Below are positions 8,024 to 15,811 of a stretch of DNA of 32,907 nt, piece by piece. Every line of letters begins with the position of its first letter. Within the stretch, counting starts at the first letter, position 1. Origin of the DNA: an uncultured Lachnospiraceae bacterium. GTDB taxonomy: Bacteria > Bacillota > Clostridia > Lachnospirales > Lachnospiraceae. Below the pieces are notes generated by a model. That model ran no database searches, was not told the DNA's origin, and saw nothing but the letters and a program-made list of their open reading frames with translations. A program made the translations under genes and the position numbers. The stretch spans positions 1-32,907 of the forward strand of contig CALWEP010000226.1 of assembly GCA_944377325.1 (NCBI GenBank), in the 5' to 3' direction.

Positions 8024-8625
8024 CATTTCTGGAGGAGCTTTCTTCCAAGGCCCCCGTACCGGGAGGAGGCGGAGCCTCCGCCATGGGAGGAGCCATAGGA
8101 AACGGTCTGGGCCAGATGGTGGCCAATCTGACCTTGGGGAAGAAAAAATATGCCCGGTGGGAGGAGGAGATCTCCCGGCTGCTGGCGCAGATGCAGGAGC
8201 TGCAGGTGAGGTTTATGGAGCTGGCCGCAGAGGATGAGCGTGTTTTTGCTCCTCTGGCAGAGGCGTACCGCCTTCCTGCCGGCACGGAGGAGGAAAAAGA
8301 GCATAAGCGTCAGGTGATGGAGGAGCGCCTCTTGGCTGCCAGCCTGGTTCCCCTGCAGGTAATGGAGGCAGGCATGGAAATGCTGGAGATTCTTCAGGTG
8401 CTGGAGGAAAAGGGAAGCGTGATGGCAGTGAGTGACGTGGGCGTAGCCGTTCAGTTTATCAGGACAGCCGTTGCGGGAGCTGCTATGAACGTGTACATCA
8501 ACACCGGGTCCATGACGGACAGGGACAGAGCAGCCAAGCTGAACCTTCGCGCCGATGAAATGGTGCGGAAGGGAACGGAGGCGGCGGACCGGATTTACGA
8601 AAAAGTGCTGGAGCGCCTGAAATAG
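8011..8625 (+). CDS. fchA: Methenyltetrahydrofolate cyclohydrolase / formiminotransferase-cyclodeaminase family protein
   Basis: The 204-residue product belongs to the FTCD_C family. It has the characteristic N-terminal glycine-rich loop (SSKAPVPGGGGASA), the GNGLGQMVANLT helix, and a C-terminal NVYINTGSMTDRD-like segment. In acetogens and other Clostridia, FchA converts methenyl-THF to formyl-THF (and back) in the cytoplasm. The start ATG 8011 follows GGAAGGAG (7995-8002) by eight bases and overlaps the end of the yfhO-like gene by 13 bases. A second in-frame ATG at 8020 overlaps the stop codon as ATGA. folD follows 34 bases later, so the two enzymes of one-carbon interconversion are co-expressed. 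See the folD entry for why this enzyme is probably essential to the pair. Confidence 0.88.
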   Translation: MEFMTFLEELSSKAPVPGGGGASAMGGAIGNGLGQMVANLTLGKKKYARWEEEISRLLAQMQELQVRFMELAAEDERVFAPLAEAYRLPAGTEEEKEHKRQVMEERLLAASLVPLQVMEAGMEMLEILQVLEEKGSVMAVSDVGVAVQFIRTAVAGAAMNVYINTGSMTDRDRAAKLNLRADEMVRKGTEAADRIYEKVLERLK

Positions 8626-8659
8626 CGAAAAAATAGATGGGAAGAAAAAGGAGGATGTG

Positions 8660-9511
8660 ATGGTCTTACTGAAGGGAGCGGAGGTTTCCGCAAAGATACG
8701 GGAGGAAGTGGAGCGGCAGCTGGCGGCCATGGACGGATATGTGCCTGTGCTGGCAGTGGTGCGGGTAGGAGAAAGGCCGGATGATCTGTCCTATGAAAAG
8801 AGCGCCCTTGCCAGAATGAAAAAATTCGGAATGGACGCAGTGAGCGTCTCTTTCCCGGCGGATGTGGACATGGAGGTCTTCCGAAGGGAGTTTTCCGGAA
8901 TCAATGAAGATCCGAGGATCGACGGGATTCTGCTTCTCCGTCCGCTTCCTCCTCAGCTGGACGAAAAGGAGATCCGGCGGATGATCTGCCCGGAAAAGGA
9001 TCTGGACGGAATCTGTCCGGAAAACATTGCCAAGGTATTTGAGGGGGATGAGACGGGCTTTGCTCCCTGTACGGCGGAGGCTGTGATCCGTCTGCTGAAG
9101 GCCTATGAAATCCCTCTGGAAGGAAAGCGGGCTGTGATCGTAGGCAGAAGCATGGTAGTGGGACGTCCGCTGGCCATGCTCCTGCTGAAAGAGAACGCTA
9201 CGGTCACGGTCTGCCATACCAGGACGAAAGAGCTGGAGGCTGTCTGCCGCCAGGGAGAGATTCTGGTGGCTGCCGCAGGCCGCCCCAGGATGATCACCGG
9301 TGAGTTCGCGGGAGACGGAGCCATAGCGGTGGATGTGGGAATCAATGTGGATGAGAACGGAAACCTCTGCGGCGACATGGATCTGGATTCCGTGGGGAAA
9401 AAGGCTGCCATGGCGACGCCAGTTCCGGGAGGCATCGGAGCAGTGACTACGGCGGTGCTGGCGGAGCATCTGGCGAGGGCCGCCGCTTCCCGCAGAAAGA
9501 AGAGAAACTGA
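8660..9511 (+). CDS. folD: Methylenetetrahydrofolate dehydrogenase, FolD family, probably monofunctional
   Basis: The 283-residue product aligns along the whole FolD family: VVRVGERPDDLSY, DGILLLRPLP, PEKDLDGICPEN, VIVGRSMVVGRP (NAD(P) loop), VDVGIN and TPVPGGIGAVTTA. It oxidises methylene-THF to methenyl-THF. FolD normally also acts as cyclohydrolase through a Tyr-x3-Lys pair, a Gln, and an Asp (Tyr52, Lys56, Gln98, Asp121 in E. coli). By hand alignment, the Tyr (Y45) and the KDLDG Asp remain, but the Lys position is Ala49 and the Gln position is Leu93. Loss of cyclohydrolase activity is therefore inferred, with FchA next door replacing it. The start is ATG 8660, five bases after AAAGGAGG; a GTG at 8657 is too close. 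Confidence 0.92.
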   Translation: MVLLKGAEVSAKIREEVERQLAAMDGYVPVLAVVRVGERPDDLSYEKSALARMKKFGMDAVSVSFPADVDMEVFRREFSGINEDPRIDGILLLRPLPPQLDEKEIRRMICPEKDLDGICPENIAKVFEGDETGFAPCTAEAVIRLLKAYEIPLEGKRAVIVGRSMVVGRPLAMLLLKENATVTVCHTRTKELEAVCRQGEILVAAAGRPRMITGEFAGDGAIAVDVGINVDENGNLCGDMDLDSVGKKAAMATPVPGGIGAVTTAVLAEHLARAAASRRKKRN

Positions 9512-9592
9512 CGCAGGCAGAGCCTTGGAAGAATAATTTCTCCATTTTCAGGAAATCCTAAGGGAAATCAATGAGAGATGGAGGAAACGGCG

Positions 9593-10021
9593 ATGTGGGG
9601 TATACTGACAGCTTTGCTTTCAGGAGCTCTGATGAGTGTTCAGGGCGTGTTTAACACGGAGGTGACGAAGCAGACGGGAGTATGGGTGTCTGCCGGCTGG
9701 GTGCAGCTGACGGCCCTGATCACCTGCGCGGTGATCTGGTTTTTTTCCGGAAGAGAGGACGTATGGACGCTGGTCCGGGTCCAGCCCAGATATATGCTGG
9801 CGGGAGGGATTCTGGGAGCGTTCATCACGTACACGGTGATCAAAAGCATGGGGAGTCTGGGCCCGGCCAGGGCGGCGCTCCTCATTGTTGTTTCTCAGAT
9901 TCTGGTGGCCTATGCCATAGAGCTGTTCGGCCTTTTCGGAACGGAGCAGGTTCCGTTTCAGTGGAAAAAGGCTTTGGGCGCGGCGGTGGCCATCGGAGGA
10001 ATTATTATTTTTCGCAGTTGA
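9593..10021 (+). CDS. DMT-superfamily small transporter, YdcZ (DUF606) type
   Basis: The product is 142 residues with four to five hydrophobic helices. It opens with the family-like WGILTALLSGALMSVQGVFN, then VWVSAGWVQL, the second-half repeat-like LGPARAALLIVVSQ, and a C-terminal KALGAAVAIGGIIIF. These are features of the short half-size YdcZ-type members of the drug/metabolite transporter group, which probably work as dimers. The substrate cannot be told. ATG 9593 follows GGAGG by eight bases; an ATG at 9578 adds only five residues and has no ribosome site. The gene follows folD by about 80 bases, and a promoter for comEA overlaps its stop codon. Confidence 0.8.
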   Translation: MWGILTALLSGALMSVQGVFNTEVTKQTGVWVSAGWVQLTALITCAVIWFFSGREDVWTLVRVQPRYMLAGGILGAFITYTVIKSMGSLGPARAALLIVVSQILVAYAIELFGLFGTEQVPFQWKKALGAAVAIGGIIIFRS

Positions 10022-10046
10022 TTTCCGGACAGGTTTTATGTAAAAT
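10018..10046 (+). promoter_or_regulatory. Promoter for comEA, overlapping the stop codon of the preceding gene
   Basis: TTGATT (10018-10023), a 17-base spacer and TAAAAT (10041-10046). The -35 box includes the TGA stop of the transporter gene. It would give a leader of about 50 bases before the GTG at 10102. Confidence 0.55.
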
Positions 10047-10101
10047 AGAACTGTCAGGCTGAACATGGCTTCTGCGCCGGAAGAGAAAGGGGCGCAGAAC
10101 T

Positions 10102-10692
10102 GTGAAAAAACAATATTGGAAGACGATTTTAGCCGCTGTTTTCATGGCCGGGGCAGGGATCTGCCACAGCTGCAAAGGCGGCTTGGTTTCAGAAAATATC
10201 AGTGAGGTACGGACGGAGAGTCTGGGAGAATACGCTTTGACGGAAGCAGAAGCGCAGTCCCAGACTCCTGTTTATCATTATGTACATATCTGCGGGGAGG
10301 TAGAGTGCCCCGGAGTGTATCAGGTACCGGAGGGAAGCCGCATTTTTCAGGCCGTAGAGCAGGCAGGAGGCTTTACGGATGAGGCGGCTTCCCAGTATTT
10401 AAACCTGGCGGAACCGACAGAGGACGGAATGAAAATCTGCGTTCCTTCCGTAAAGGAAGCCGAGGAAAAGGGACTTTCCCTGTGGGGAGAGGAGACGGCA
10501 GGCAGGATCAATATCAATAAGGCCGGAGCGGAGGAGCTGATGACCCTGACGGGGATCGGTGAGTCCAGAGCGGCGGATATTATCCGATATCGGGAAGAAA
10601 ACGGCGGATTCCGGACTGTGGAAGATATTATGAAGGTCCCCGGAATCAAGGAAGGGGCATTTGAAAAAATAAAAGATCAGATCAGCGTGTAG
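10102..10692 (+). CDS. comEA: ComEA-family helix-hairpin-helix DNA-binding protein
   Basis: This 196-residue protein has a single N-terminal membrane anchor (residues about 8-25), a linker, an SLBB domain (about 57-115, starting HYVHICGEVECPGVYQVPEG), and two helix-hairpin-helix motifs at the C-terminus (ININKAGAEELMTLTGIGESRA, FRTVEDIMKVPGIKEGAFEKI). This is the standard Gram-positive ComEA build: a membrane-bound receptor that binds incoming double-stranded DNA and hands it to ComEC. Translation starts at GTG after AAAGGGG. The partner comEC is 16 kb away at 26798 rather than adjacent. The response regulator gene starts 15 bases after the stop. Confidence 0.92.
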   Translation: MKKQYWKTILAAVFMAGAGICHSCKGGLVSENISEVRTESLGEYALTEAEAQSQTPVYHYVHICGEVECPGVYQVPEGSRIFQAVEQAGGFTDEAASQYLNLAEPTEDGMKICVPSVKEAEEKGLSLWGEETAGRININKAGAEELMTLTGIGESRAADIIRYREENGGFRTVEDIMKVPGIKEGAFEKIKDQISV

Positions 10693-10707
10693 TCAAGGGG
10701 AAAAGAA

Positions 10708-11406
10708 ATGGCAAGAGCGTTAGTTGTGGATGATGAGAAATTAATTGTAAAAGGGATCCGCTTCAGCCTGGAACAGGACGGGATGGAAGTGGACTGTGCA
10801 TATGACGGAGAGGAAGCCATCAATATGGCAAAGGCCAGGGAGTACGATATTGTCCTTCTGGATGTGATGCTGCCTAAGCATGACGGGTATGAGGTGTGTC
10901 AGGCTATCCGGGAATTTTCCGAGATGCCCATTATTATGCTGACAGCCAAAGGAAGCGATATGGACAAGATTCTGGGATTGGAGTACGGAGCGGACGAGTA
11001 TGTGACAAAGCCCTTTAATAGTCTGGAGCTGAAAGCCAGGATCCGGGCTATTATGAGAAGAAATTCCAAGAGGAGCAGAGCGGACCGCAAGACGGAAAAC
11101 AGGGTGGTATCTGCAGGCGACTTAAAGATGGATCTGGAGGCCAGACGGGTGTTCATAGGAGAGAGGGAGATCAACCTTACGGCCAAGGAATTCGACCTGC
11201 TGGAGCTTCTGGTATGCAATCCCAATAAGGTATACAGCAGAGAGGCCCTGCTCACTTATGTGTGGGGAAACAAGGCCATGGACAGCGGCGATGCGAGGAC
11301 TGTGGACGTCCATGTGAGAAGACTGCGTGAAAAGATCGAGCCCAGCCCCAGCGATCCCAAGTATGTGCATACGAAGTGGGGCGTGGGGTATTATTTCCGG
11401 GTGTGA
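10708..11406 (+). CDS. OmpR/PhoB-family response regulator
   Basis: The 232-residue product has a receiver domain with the acidic pocket D8/D9, phospho-acceptor D52 (IVLLDVMLP), T79 and K101, followed by a winged-helix output domain from about residue 133 (INLTAKEFDLLELLVCNPNKVYSREALL, then TVDVHVRRLREKIE and YFRV). It should bind DNA as a phosphorylated dimer. No kinase gene adjoins it; the nearest one is at 24412 and is itself without a neighbouring regulator, so the two are likely partners (inference). The gene is preceded by comEA and followed 26 bases later by a GNAT gene, so a run of unrelated functions may share its transcript. Confidence 0.93.
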   Translation: MARALVVDDEKLIVKGIRFSLEQDGMEVDCAYDGEEAINMAKAREYDIVLLDVMLPKHDGYEVCQAIREFSEMPIIMLTAKGSDMDKILGLEYGADEYVTKPFNSLELKARIRAIMRRNSKRSRADRKTENRVVSAGDLKMDLEARRVFIGEREINLTAKEFDLLELLVCNPNKVYSREALLTYVWGNKAMDSGDARTVDVHVRRLREKIEPSPSDPKYVHTKWGVGYYFRV

Positions 11407-11431
11407 CGGAAAGACCGAAAGGAGACAGACC

Positions 11432-11929
11432 ATGAATTACAGAATCAGAACAGCCGGAATGGCGGATCTGGAGGCGGTTGCTGCCGTAGAAGCGGAATGC
11501 TTTCCGGCGGCGGAGGCGGCGGGGATCGATGCGTTCCGGGAGCGGCTGCTGGCATTCCCCGACAGCTTTTTTGTGGCGGAGCAGGAGGACGGCCGTTTGA
11601 TCGGCATGATCAACGGGGCGGTCACGGACCGCAGGACGATCTGCGATGAAATGTTTGAGGATACGGGATTTCATCAGCCGGACGGCGCCTATCAGAGCAT
11701 ATTCGGACTGGACGTGGTGCCGGACAGAAGAAGGGAGGGCGTAGCTGCGGCCTTGATGGAGCATATGATCCGGGCGGCCCGGGAGGCCGGACGGAAAGGA
11801 CTGATCCTTACCTGCAAGGATCGGCTGATCCCTTACTATGAGAAATTCGGCTATGTGAACCTGGGAGTTTCCCGGTCCGTACACGGCGGGGCCCGCTGGT
11901 ACGACATGCTGCTGGAGTTCCCGCTATGA
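11432..11929 (+). CDS. GNAT-family N-acetyltransferase
   Basis: The 165-residue product shows the GNAT pattern: an N-terminal [21 protein letters not shown] strand-helix pair, the central strand ending [21 protein letters not shown] (acetyl-CoA pyrophosphate loop R-R-E-G-V-A), and a C-terminal [13 protein letters not shown] motif. It resembles the arylalkylamine/YkwB-like subgroup, which acetylates small amines, but the substrate cannot be inferred. The start ATG 11432 follows AAAGGAG (11418-11424). Its stop overlaps the start of rlmH as ATGA, indicating translational coupling. Confidence 0.85.
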   Translation: MNYRIRTAGMADLEAVAAVEAECFPAAEAAGIDAFRERLLAFPDSFFVAEQEDGRLIGMINGAVTDRRTICDEMFEDTGFHQPDGAYQSIFGLDVVPDRRREGVAAALMEHMIRAAREAGRKGLILTCKDRLIPYYEKFGYVNLGVSRSVHGGARWYDMLLEFPL

Positions 11930-12405
11930 GAGTGACTGTGGTGGCAGTGGGAAAGCTGAAGGAAAAGTTTTATCAGCAGGCTGTGGAGGAATATTCCAAG
12001 CGGCTGAGCCGGTACTGCAGGCTGGAGATCATTCAGGTGGCGGATGAAAAAACGCCGGACAGAGCATCGGAAGCGGCGGAGCGGCAGATCAGGGAAAAAG
12101 AGGGAAAGCGGATTCTGGCCCAGATCCGGGACGGGGCCTATGTGATTGCCCTGGCGATTCGGGGAGAGATGCTTTCCAGCGAGGAATTGGCGGAGAAGAT
12201 GGGCCGGCTGGGGCTGGGAGGAGTCAGCCATGTGGTGTTTGTCATCGGCGGCTCTCTGGGCCTGTCTGACGAGGTACTGAACCGGGCGGACTGGAAGCTG
12301 AGCTTTTCCCCCATGACCTTTCCCCACCAGCTGATGCGCGTGGTGCTTCTGGAACAGGTGTACCGCGGCTTCTGCATCCTGGGAGGAACGCCCTATCATA
12401 AATAA
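11926..12405 (+). CDS. rlmH: 23S rRNA (pseudouridine1915-N3)-methyltransferase
   Basis: RlmH (SPOUT class) methylates pseudouridine 1915 in helix 69 of 23S rRNA in assembled ribosomes. The product is 159 residues, exactly the family size. It starts [16 protein letters not shown], has [15 protein letters not shown], the SAM-binding knot loop [14 protein letters not shown], and ends [14 protein letters not shown], close to the usual conserved tail. It overlaps the GNAT gene by four bases. Confidence 0.96.
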   Translation: MRVTVVAVGKLKEKFYQQAVEEYSKRLSRYCRLEIIQVADEKTPDRASEAAERQIREKEGKRILAQIRDGAYVIALAIRGEMLSSEELAEKMGRLGLGGVSHVVFVIGGSLGLSDEVLNRADWKLSFSPMTFPHQLMRVVLLEQVYRGFCILGGTPYHK

Positions 12406-12441
12406 GACATGGAAAACGGACATCACGGAAAGGCCTGATTT

Positions 12442-13989
12442 ATGAGAGACGGAATACATAAACTGCTGAGGGGGGCGGCCTGGCTGGGGCTGCTCTTCCT
12501 TCTTTTAGGGGGGATTTTTGCGGCAGTGCTGTTTCTCAGACTGGGACTGGGCATGAAGCCCTGGAACCCGGAATATGAAGAGACAGAAGTCTGCCGGGAA
12601 GAGCCGGACAGTGGGGAGGAGGAAACAGAGGGGGAAAACGAAGGAGAAGAAAGGGAATGGGAAACCGGCCGGGAGGAGCCGGACGGAGAGGCACCTTCCG
12701 AAGCGGGAGAAGAAAGCGATTCGGAGCCGGAGCGGGAGGAGCCGGAGGAAGAGGGCCTTCCGTGGGTTATGCTGGCATCGGATCTCCACTATCTCAGCCC
12801 GCGGACCCATGACGGGGGAGAGGCATTCCTTGCCATGATGCGGGAAGAGGATGACGGCAAGCCGGATCAGTACAGTGAAGAGATGGTGGATGCTCTCCTG
12901 GAGGAGGCGGTGCGGCAGCAGCCGTCCGCCCTGATTCTGGCAGGGGACATCACTCATAACGGGGAGAGGCAGAACCATGAGGAACTGGCGGAAAAGCTTC
13001 TGAAAGCGGAGCAGGCCGGAGTGACGGTGCTGGTCATTCCCGGCAATCATGATATCAACAATCCGCGGGCGTCCGTTTACTTCGACGATGAGAGGCAGGG
13101 GACGGACAGACTGGAGACCGGTGAGGATTTTTATGAGATTTACCGCCGGTTCGGCTATGACGAGGCGGCTTCCCGGGATGAGGCATCCTTAAGCTACGTA
13201 TATCATTTGGATGAAAGTCACTGGGTGATGATGCTGGACAGCTGCCAGTATGAGGAGAGAAATCTGGTAAACGGCCGGATTCGGGAGGAAACTCTGGAGT
13301 GGATGGAAGAGCAGCTGGAAGAGGCGAGGGAGCAGGGAGCTCTGGTCCTTCCGGTGGCTCATCACAATCTGCTGCAGGAGAGCCGTCTGTATAAGACGGA
13401 GTGCACCCTGGAAAACGGGGAGGCGGTGACGGAGCTGCTGGAGAAATTTCAGATTCCTCTCTATGTCAGCGGCCATCTTCATGCCCAGAGAGTGAAAAAG
13501 CATAAAGAAGAGCCGGGGACGGAGGAGGACGCATACGGGATCACGGAGATCGTACTGGGCCCTTATTCCATTCCTCCCTGTGAGTACGGGGTGCTGGGCT
13601 GGGATGAAAACGGCCTTTTGAAATTTAAGACGGAAGAGACGGACGTGGGGCGGTATGCCGCCCGAAAGGGCAGCACGGACGGAGTACTGCTGGATTTTGC
13701 CCGTACGGGCCCCGAGCTGGTAAAGGATGTGATCCGGTATCAGACCGGAAAGCATCATCTGGCCATTTCCGGAGAAGGGGAGGAGCGGATGCTGGAGCTC
13801 TATGCGAACCTGTATCTGGACTACTGTTCCGGAAATCCCATAGACAGAAAGGTAGTGACCTCCACCTTCGGATACGAAATGTGGATGAGAGTGGGGAGCG
13901 GCAGCAGATACGTCCGGGAAATGGAGGAAATGATGAAGGATTCGGAAAGAGGGAGCCGGGAGTGGGCTCAGCAGGAGGCAAAGCCATGA
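12442..13989 (+). CDS. Membrane-anchored calcineurin-like metallophosphoesterase
   Basis: The 515-residue product has one N-terminal membrane helix (about residues 10-33) and then a strongly acidic, Glu-rich linker to about residue 107. The catalytic domain follows with all calcineurin-type metal motifs: D114-x-H116 (ASDLHY), GDITHNGE with D169, GNHD (N202, H203), the AHH motif (H307) and GHLH (H345, H347). It should hydrolyse a phosphoester outside the membrane; the substrate is unknown. The C-terminal 120 residues, after the metal motifs, are helical and without a recognised domain. It follows rlmH by 36 bases and overlaps the next GNAT gene by four. Confidence 0.88.
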   Translation: MRDGIHKLLRGAAWLGLLFLLLGGIFAAVLFLRLGLGMKPWNPEYEETEVCREEPDSGEEETEGENEGEEREWETGREEPDGEAPSEAGEESDSEPEREEPEEEGLPWVMLASDLHYLSPRTHDGGEAFLAMMREEDDGKPDQYSEEMVDALLEEAVRQQPSALILAGDITHNGERQNHEELAEKLLKAEQAGVTVLVIPGNHDINNPRASVYFDDERQGTDRLETGEDFYEIYRRFGYDEAASRDEASLSYVYHLDESHWVMMLDSCQYEERNLVNGRIREETLEWMEEQLEEAREQGALVLPVAHHNLLQESRLYKTECTLENGEAVTELLEKFQIPLYVSGHLHAQRVKKHKEEPGTEEDAYGITEIVLGPYSIPPCEYGVLGWDENGLLKFKTEETDVGRYAARKGSTDGVLLDFARTGPELVKDVIRYQTGKHHLAISGEGEERMLELYANLYLDYCSGNPIDRKVVTSTFGYEMWMRVGSGSRYVREMEEMMKDSERGSREWAQQEAKP

Positions 13990-14567
13990 CGATACGGTTT
14001 GGAGAGGAAGAGGACAGCAGGGAGCTTCTGAAAATATACGGACAGTACATAGATACTTCCGTTACTTTTGAATACTGTCTGCCCTCGGAGGAGGAGTTCG
14101 GGGAGCGGATTCGGAAGATCAGAGACGAAGGCTATCCCTATCTGGTGTGCGAGGAAAACGGGCGGATCACCGGCTATGCCTATGCCCACAGGCCCTTTGA
14201 GCGGGCAGCTTATCAGTGGGATGCGGAGCTGTCCATCTATCTGGACCAAAGCCGTACGGGCGAAGGCTTGGGAAGAACGCTCTATGAGCTCCTGCTGGAA
14301 CTGCTGAAGCGTCAGGGAGTACGGACGGTTTACGGCTGTGTGGTTTCTCCCAACCCGAAAAGCGAGAGGCTTCATGAGCGGATGGGGTTTCAGCGGATGG
14401 GGGTTTTCAGGAATACGGGATATAAAAACGGAAGCTGGCTGGATGTGGTGTGGTTTGAGAAAAAAATCGGTTCCTTCAGCGGGGAGCCGGAGCCGGTAAA
14501 GCCTGTGTGGGAGCTGGGAGACCGGGAACTGGAGAGAATTCTCCGGTCTGCCGGCAGAAGGCTCTGA
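13986..14567 (+). CDS. GNAT-family N-acetyltransferase, phosphinothricin-acetyltransferase-like
   Basis: The 193-residue product fits the PAT/YncA (MnaT) group: TSVTFEY near residue 24, YAYAHRPFERAAYQWDAELSIYL, the acetyl-CoA loop SRTGEGLGRTLYELLLELL, and the diagnostic NPKSERLHERMGFQRMG with GSWLDVVWFEK. Members acetylate the alpha-amino group of methionine sulfoximine/sulfone, phosphinothricin or related amino acids, so a detoxifying role is likely but the true substrate is not known. The start ATG 13986 follows AGGAGG (13973-13978) by seven bases and overlaps the phosphoesterase stop as ATGA. About 35 extra residues at the C-terminus (GEPEPVKPVWELGDRELE) are not usual for the family. Confidence 0.87.
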   Translation: MTIRFGEEEDSRELLKIYGQYIDTSVTFEYCLPSEEEFGERIRKIRDEGYPYLVCEENGRITGYAYAHRPFERAAYQWDAELSIYLDQSRTGEGLGRTLYELLLELLKRQGVRTVYGCVVSPNPKSERLHERMGFQRMGVFRNTGYKNGSWLDVVWFEKKIGSFSGEPEPVKPVWELGDRELERILRSAGRRL

Positions 14568-14584
14568 GGCTGGGAAATAAAAAG

Positions 14585-14597
14585 TTGACAAAGTCAA
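14585..14597. promoter_or_regulatory. Operator-like dyad 1 overlapping the -35 box of the OYE gene
   Basis: TTGACAAAGTCAA is a perfect 5-bp dyad (TTGAC/GTCAA) with a 3-base centre. Its left half is also the TTGACA -35 box (14585-14590), with a TACTCT -10 at 14608-14613 after 17 bases. It is followed by TAAAA, as is dyad 2. Sites like this are typical of MarR- or TetR-type repressors; which regulator binds is unknown. Confidence 0.6.
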
Positions 14598-14613
14598 TAA
14601 AAAGTGGTACTCT
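14585..14613 (+). promoter_or_regulatory. Promoter of the OYE-like reductase gene
   Basis: A perfect TTGACA (14585-14590), 17 bases, then TACTCT (14608-14613), which keeps the three most conserved -10 bases (T, A, final T). It lies between operator-like dyads, so it looks regulated. Confidence 0.5.
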
Positions 14614-14625
14614 ATGGGAAATTAC

Positions 14626-14638
14626 TTGATTAAGTCAA
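14626..14638. promoter_or_regulatory. Operator-like dyad 2 in the leader of the OYE gene
   Basis: TTGATTAAGTCAA repeats dyad 1 with one arm mismatch. The shared core AAGTCAATAAAA occurs at 14591-14602 and again at 14632-14643, 41 bases apart, close to four helical turns, so two bound dimers would sit on the same face of the DNA. It lies just before the AAAGGAG ribosome site. Confidence 0.6.
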
Positions 14639-14665
14639 TAAAATCAGAAAATAAAGGAGAAAACC

Positions 14666-15751
14666 ATGGAGAAATTATTTGAGCCGGTGAAGCTGGGATC
14701 AGCAGAGCTGAAAAACAGAATTGTGTTCGCCCCCACCTCTCTGGGAGAAAGAGGCACGGATTTTTATAGAGAAATTGCAGAAGGGGGAACGGGACTGATC
14801 ATTCTGCCGGATGTGGCGGTTCAGCCCTCCATGCTGGGGGCTCCTTCCCTGGATTCGGAGAAATTTTTCCCCTACTTTCGGGAGATCCTGGAGATCTGCC
14901 GGAAGGAAGGCTGCGAGGCGGCTCCTCAGCTGTTCTTTCAGGAATATGACCTGGCGTATGTGGGAGGGCTGTTCCGCCAGAGGATGAGCTTAGGCGGAGA
15001 CGAGGTCCGCCGGAGAATGGCGGAAAACGTGGACGGCTACTGCGACAGTCTGACCACAGAGCAGGCGGAGGAGATCATCGCCCTGTTTGCCGAGGCCGCC
15101 GTCAACGCTCAGGCCGCCGGCTTTCGGATTGTACAGATCCACGGGGACCGCCTTCTGGGAAGCTTTTCCTCGGCGCTGTTCAACCACAGGACGGACCGCT
15201 TCCGGGAACGCACGGCATTTCCGGCCCAGGTGGTTCGGGCGGTAAAACAGGCCGCTCCCGGACTGGCTGTGGATTATAAGCTCACTGTCCGCACGGAGGA
15301 TCCGGCTCTGGGACGGGGCGGGGCACTGATCGGTGAGGTGCCGGAGTTTGTGCGCGCCTTGGAGGAGGCCGGTGCGGACAGCTTCCATGTGGCCGTGGCC
15401 AATCATTCCAACCTGCGGGACACCATTCCCTCCGCCGCTCATCCTCTGCTTCAGGGAGAGGGCTGCTTCCGCCGTTTGGGAGAGGCGGTGCTGGCCTGCA
15501 GTACGAAGCCGGTGTGCCTTGTGGGAAAAATTCAGCACAGAGATTATGCGGAAGAGCTTCTGCAGCAGGGCTTCGGCCTGGTCGGACTTTCCAGACAGCT
15601 GATCGCCGATCCCCGGTGGCCGGAAAAAGTGCAGCAGGGAAGGGAGGACCAGATCCGCTACTGCATTTACTGCAACCGAAAGTGTGTGGGAAGCATTATG
15701 AAGAATCAGCCCGTAGGCTGTATTCTGAGAGAAGAGACAGAAGAAAAATAA
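14666..15751 (+). CDS. Old Yellow Enzyme-like FMN/Fe-S oxidoreductase, single-domain
   Basis: The 361-residue product is a TIM-barrel flavin oxidoreductase of the NADH:flavin oxidoreductase/2,4-dienoyl-CoA reductase type. It has the N-terminal LFEPVKLGSAELKNRIVFAP, the IHGDRLLGSFSSALFNHRTDRF active-site segment (H159), VDYKLTVR, and the FMN-phosphate region GLVGLSRQLIADP. A C-terminal cluster C333-x2-C336-x3-C340-x11-C352 should bind [4Fe-4S]. The larger members continue with flavodoxin-like and NAD domains of about 300 residues; here the protein stops right after the cluster, so another protein must pass it electrons. The usual HGAHGYL is altered to HGDRLLG. The gene is monocistronic, with a two-operator promoter and a strong terminator. 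The substrate, probably an activated C=C bond, is unknown. Confidence 0.88.
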   Translation: MEKLFEPVKLGSAELKNRIVFAPTSLGERGTDFYREIAEGGTGLIILPDVAVQPSMLGAPSLDSEKFFPYFREILEICRKEGCEAAPQLFFQEYDLAYVGGLFRQRMSLGGDEVRRRMAENVDGYCDSLTTEQAEEIIALFAEAAVNAQAAGFRIVQIHGDRLLGSFSSALFNHRTDRFRERTAFPAQVVRAVKQAAPGLAVDYKLTVRTEDPALGRGGALIGEVPEFVRALEEAGADSFHVAVANHSNLRDTIPSAAHPLLQGEGCFRRLGEAVLACSTKPVCLVGKIQHRDYAEELLQQGFGLVGLSRQLIADPRWPEKVQQGREDQIRYCIYCNRKCVGSIMKNQPVGCILREETEEK

Positions 15752-15775
15752 AGGCAGGGCTGTGCCTGCGGCTGA

Positions 15776-15811
15776 CGGGCGGAAAGGATTGCATTTCCGC
15801 CTGCTTTTTTT
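15776..15811 (+). terminator. Rho-independent terminator after the OYE gene
   Basis: A 10-bp stem (CGGGCGGAAA with TTTCCGCCTG, one G-T pair) with an 8-base loop is followed by C and seven T (15805-15811). The next promoter's -35 lies in its loop and right arm. Confidence 0.85.
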
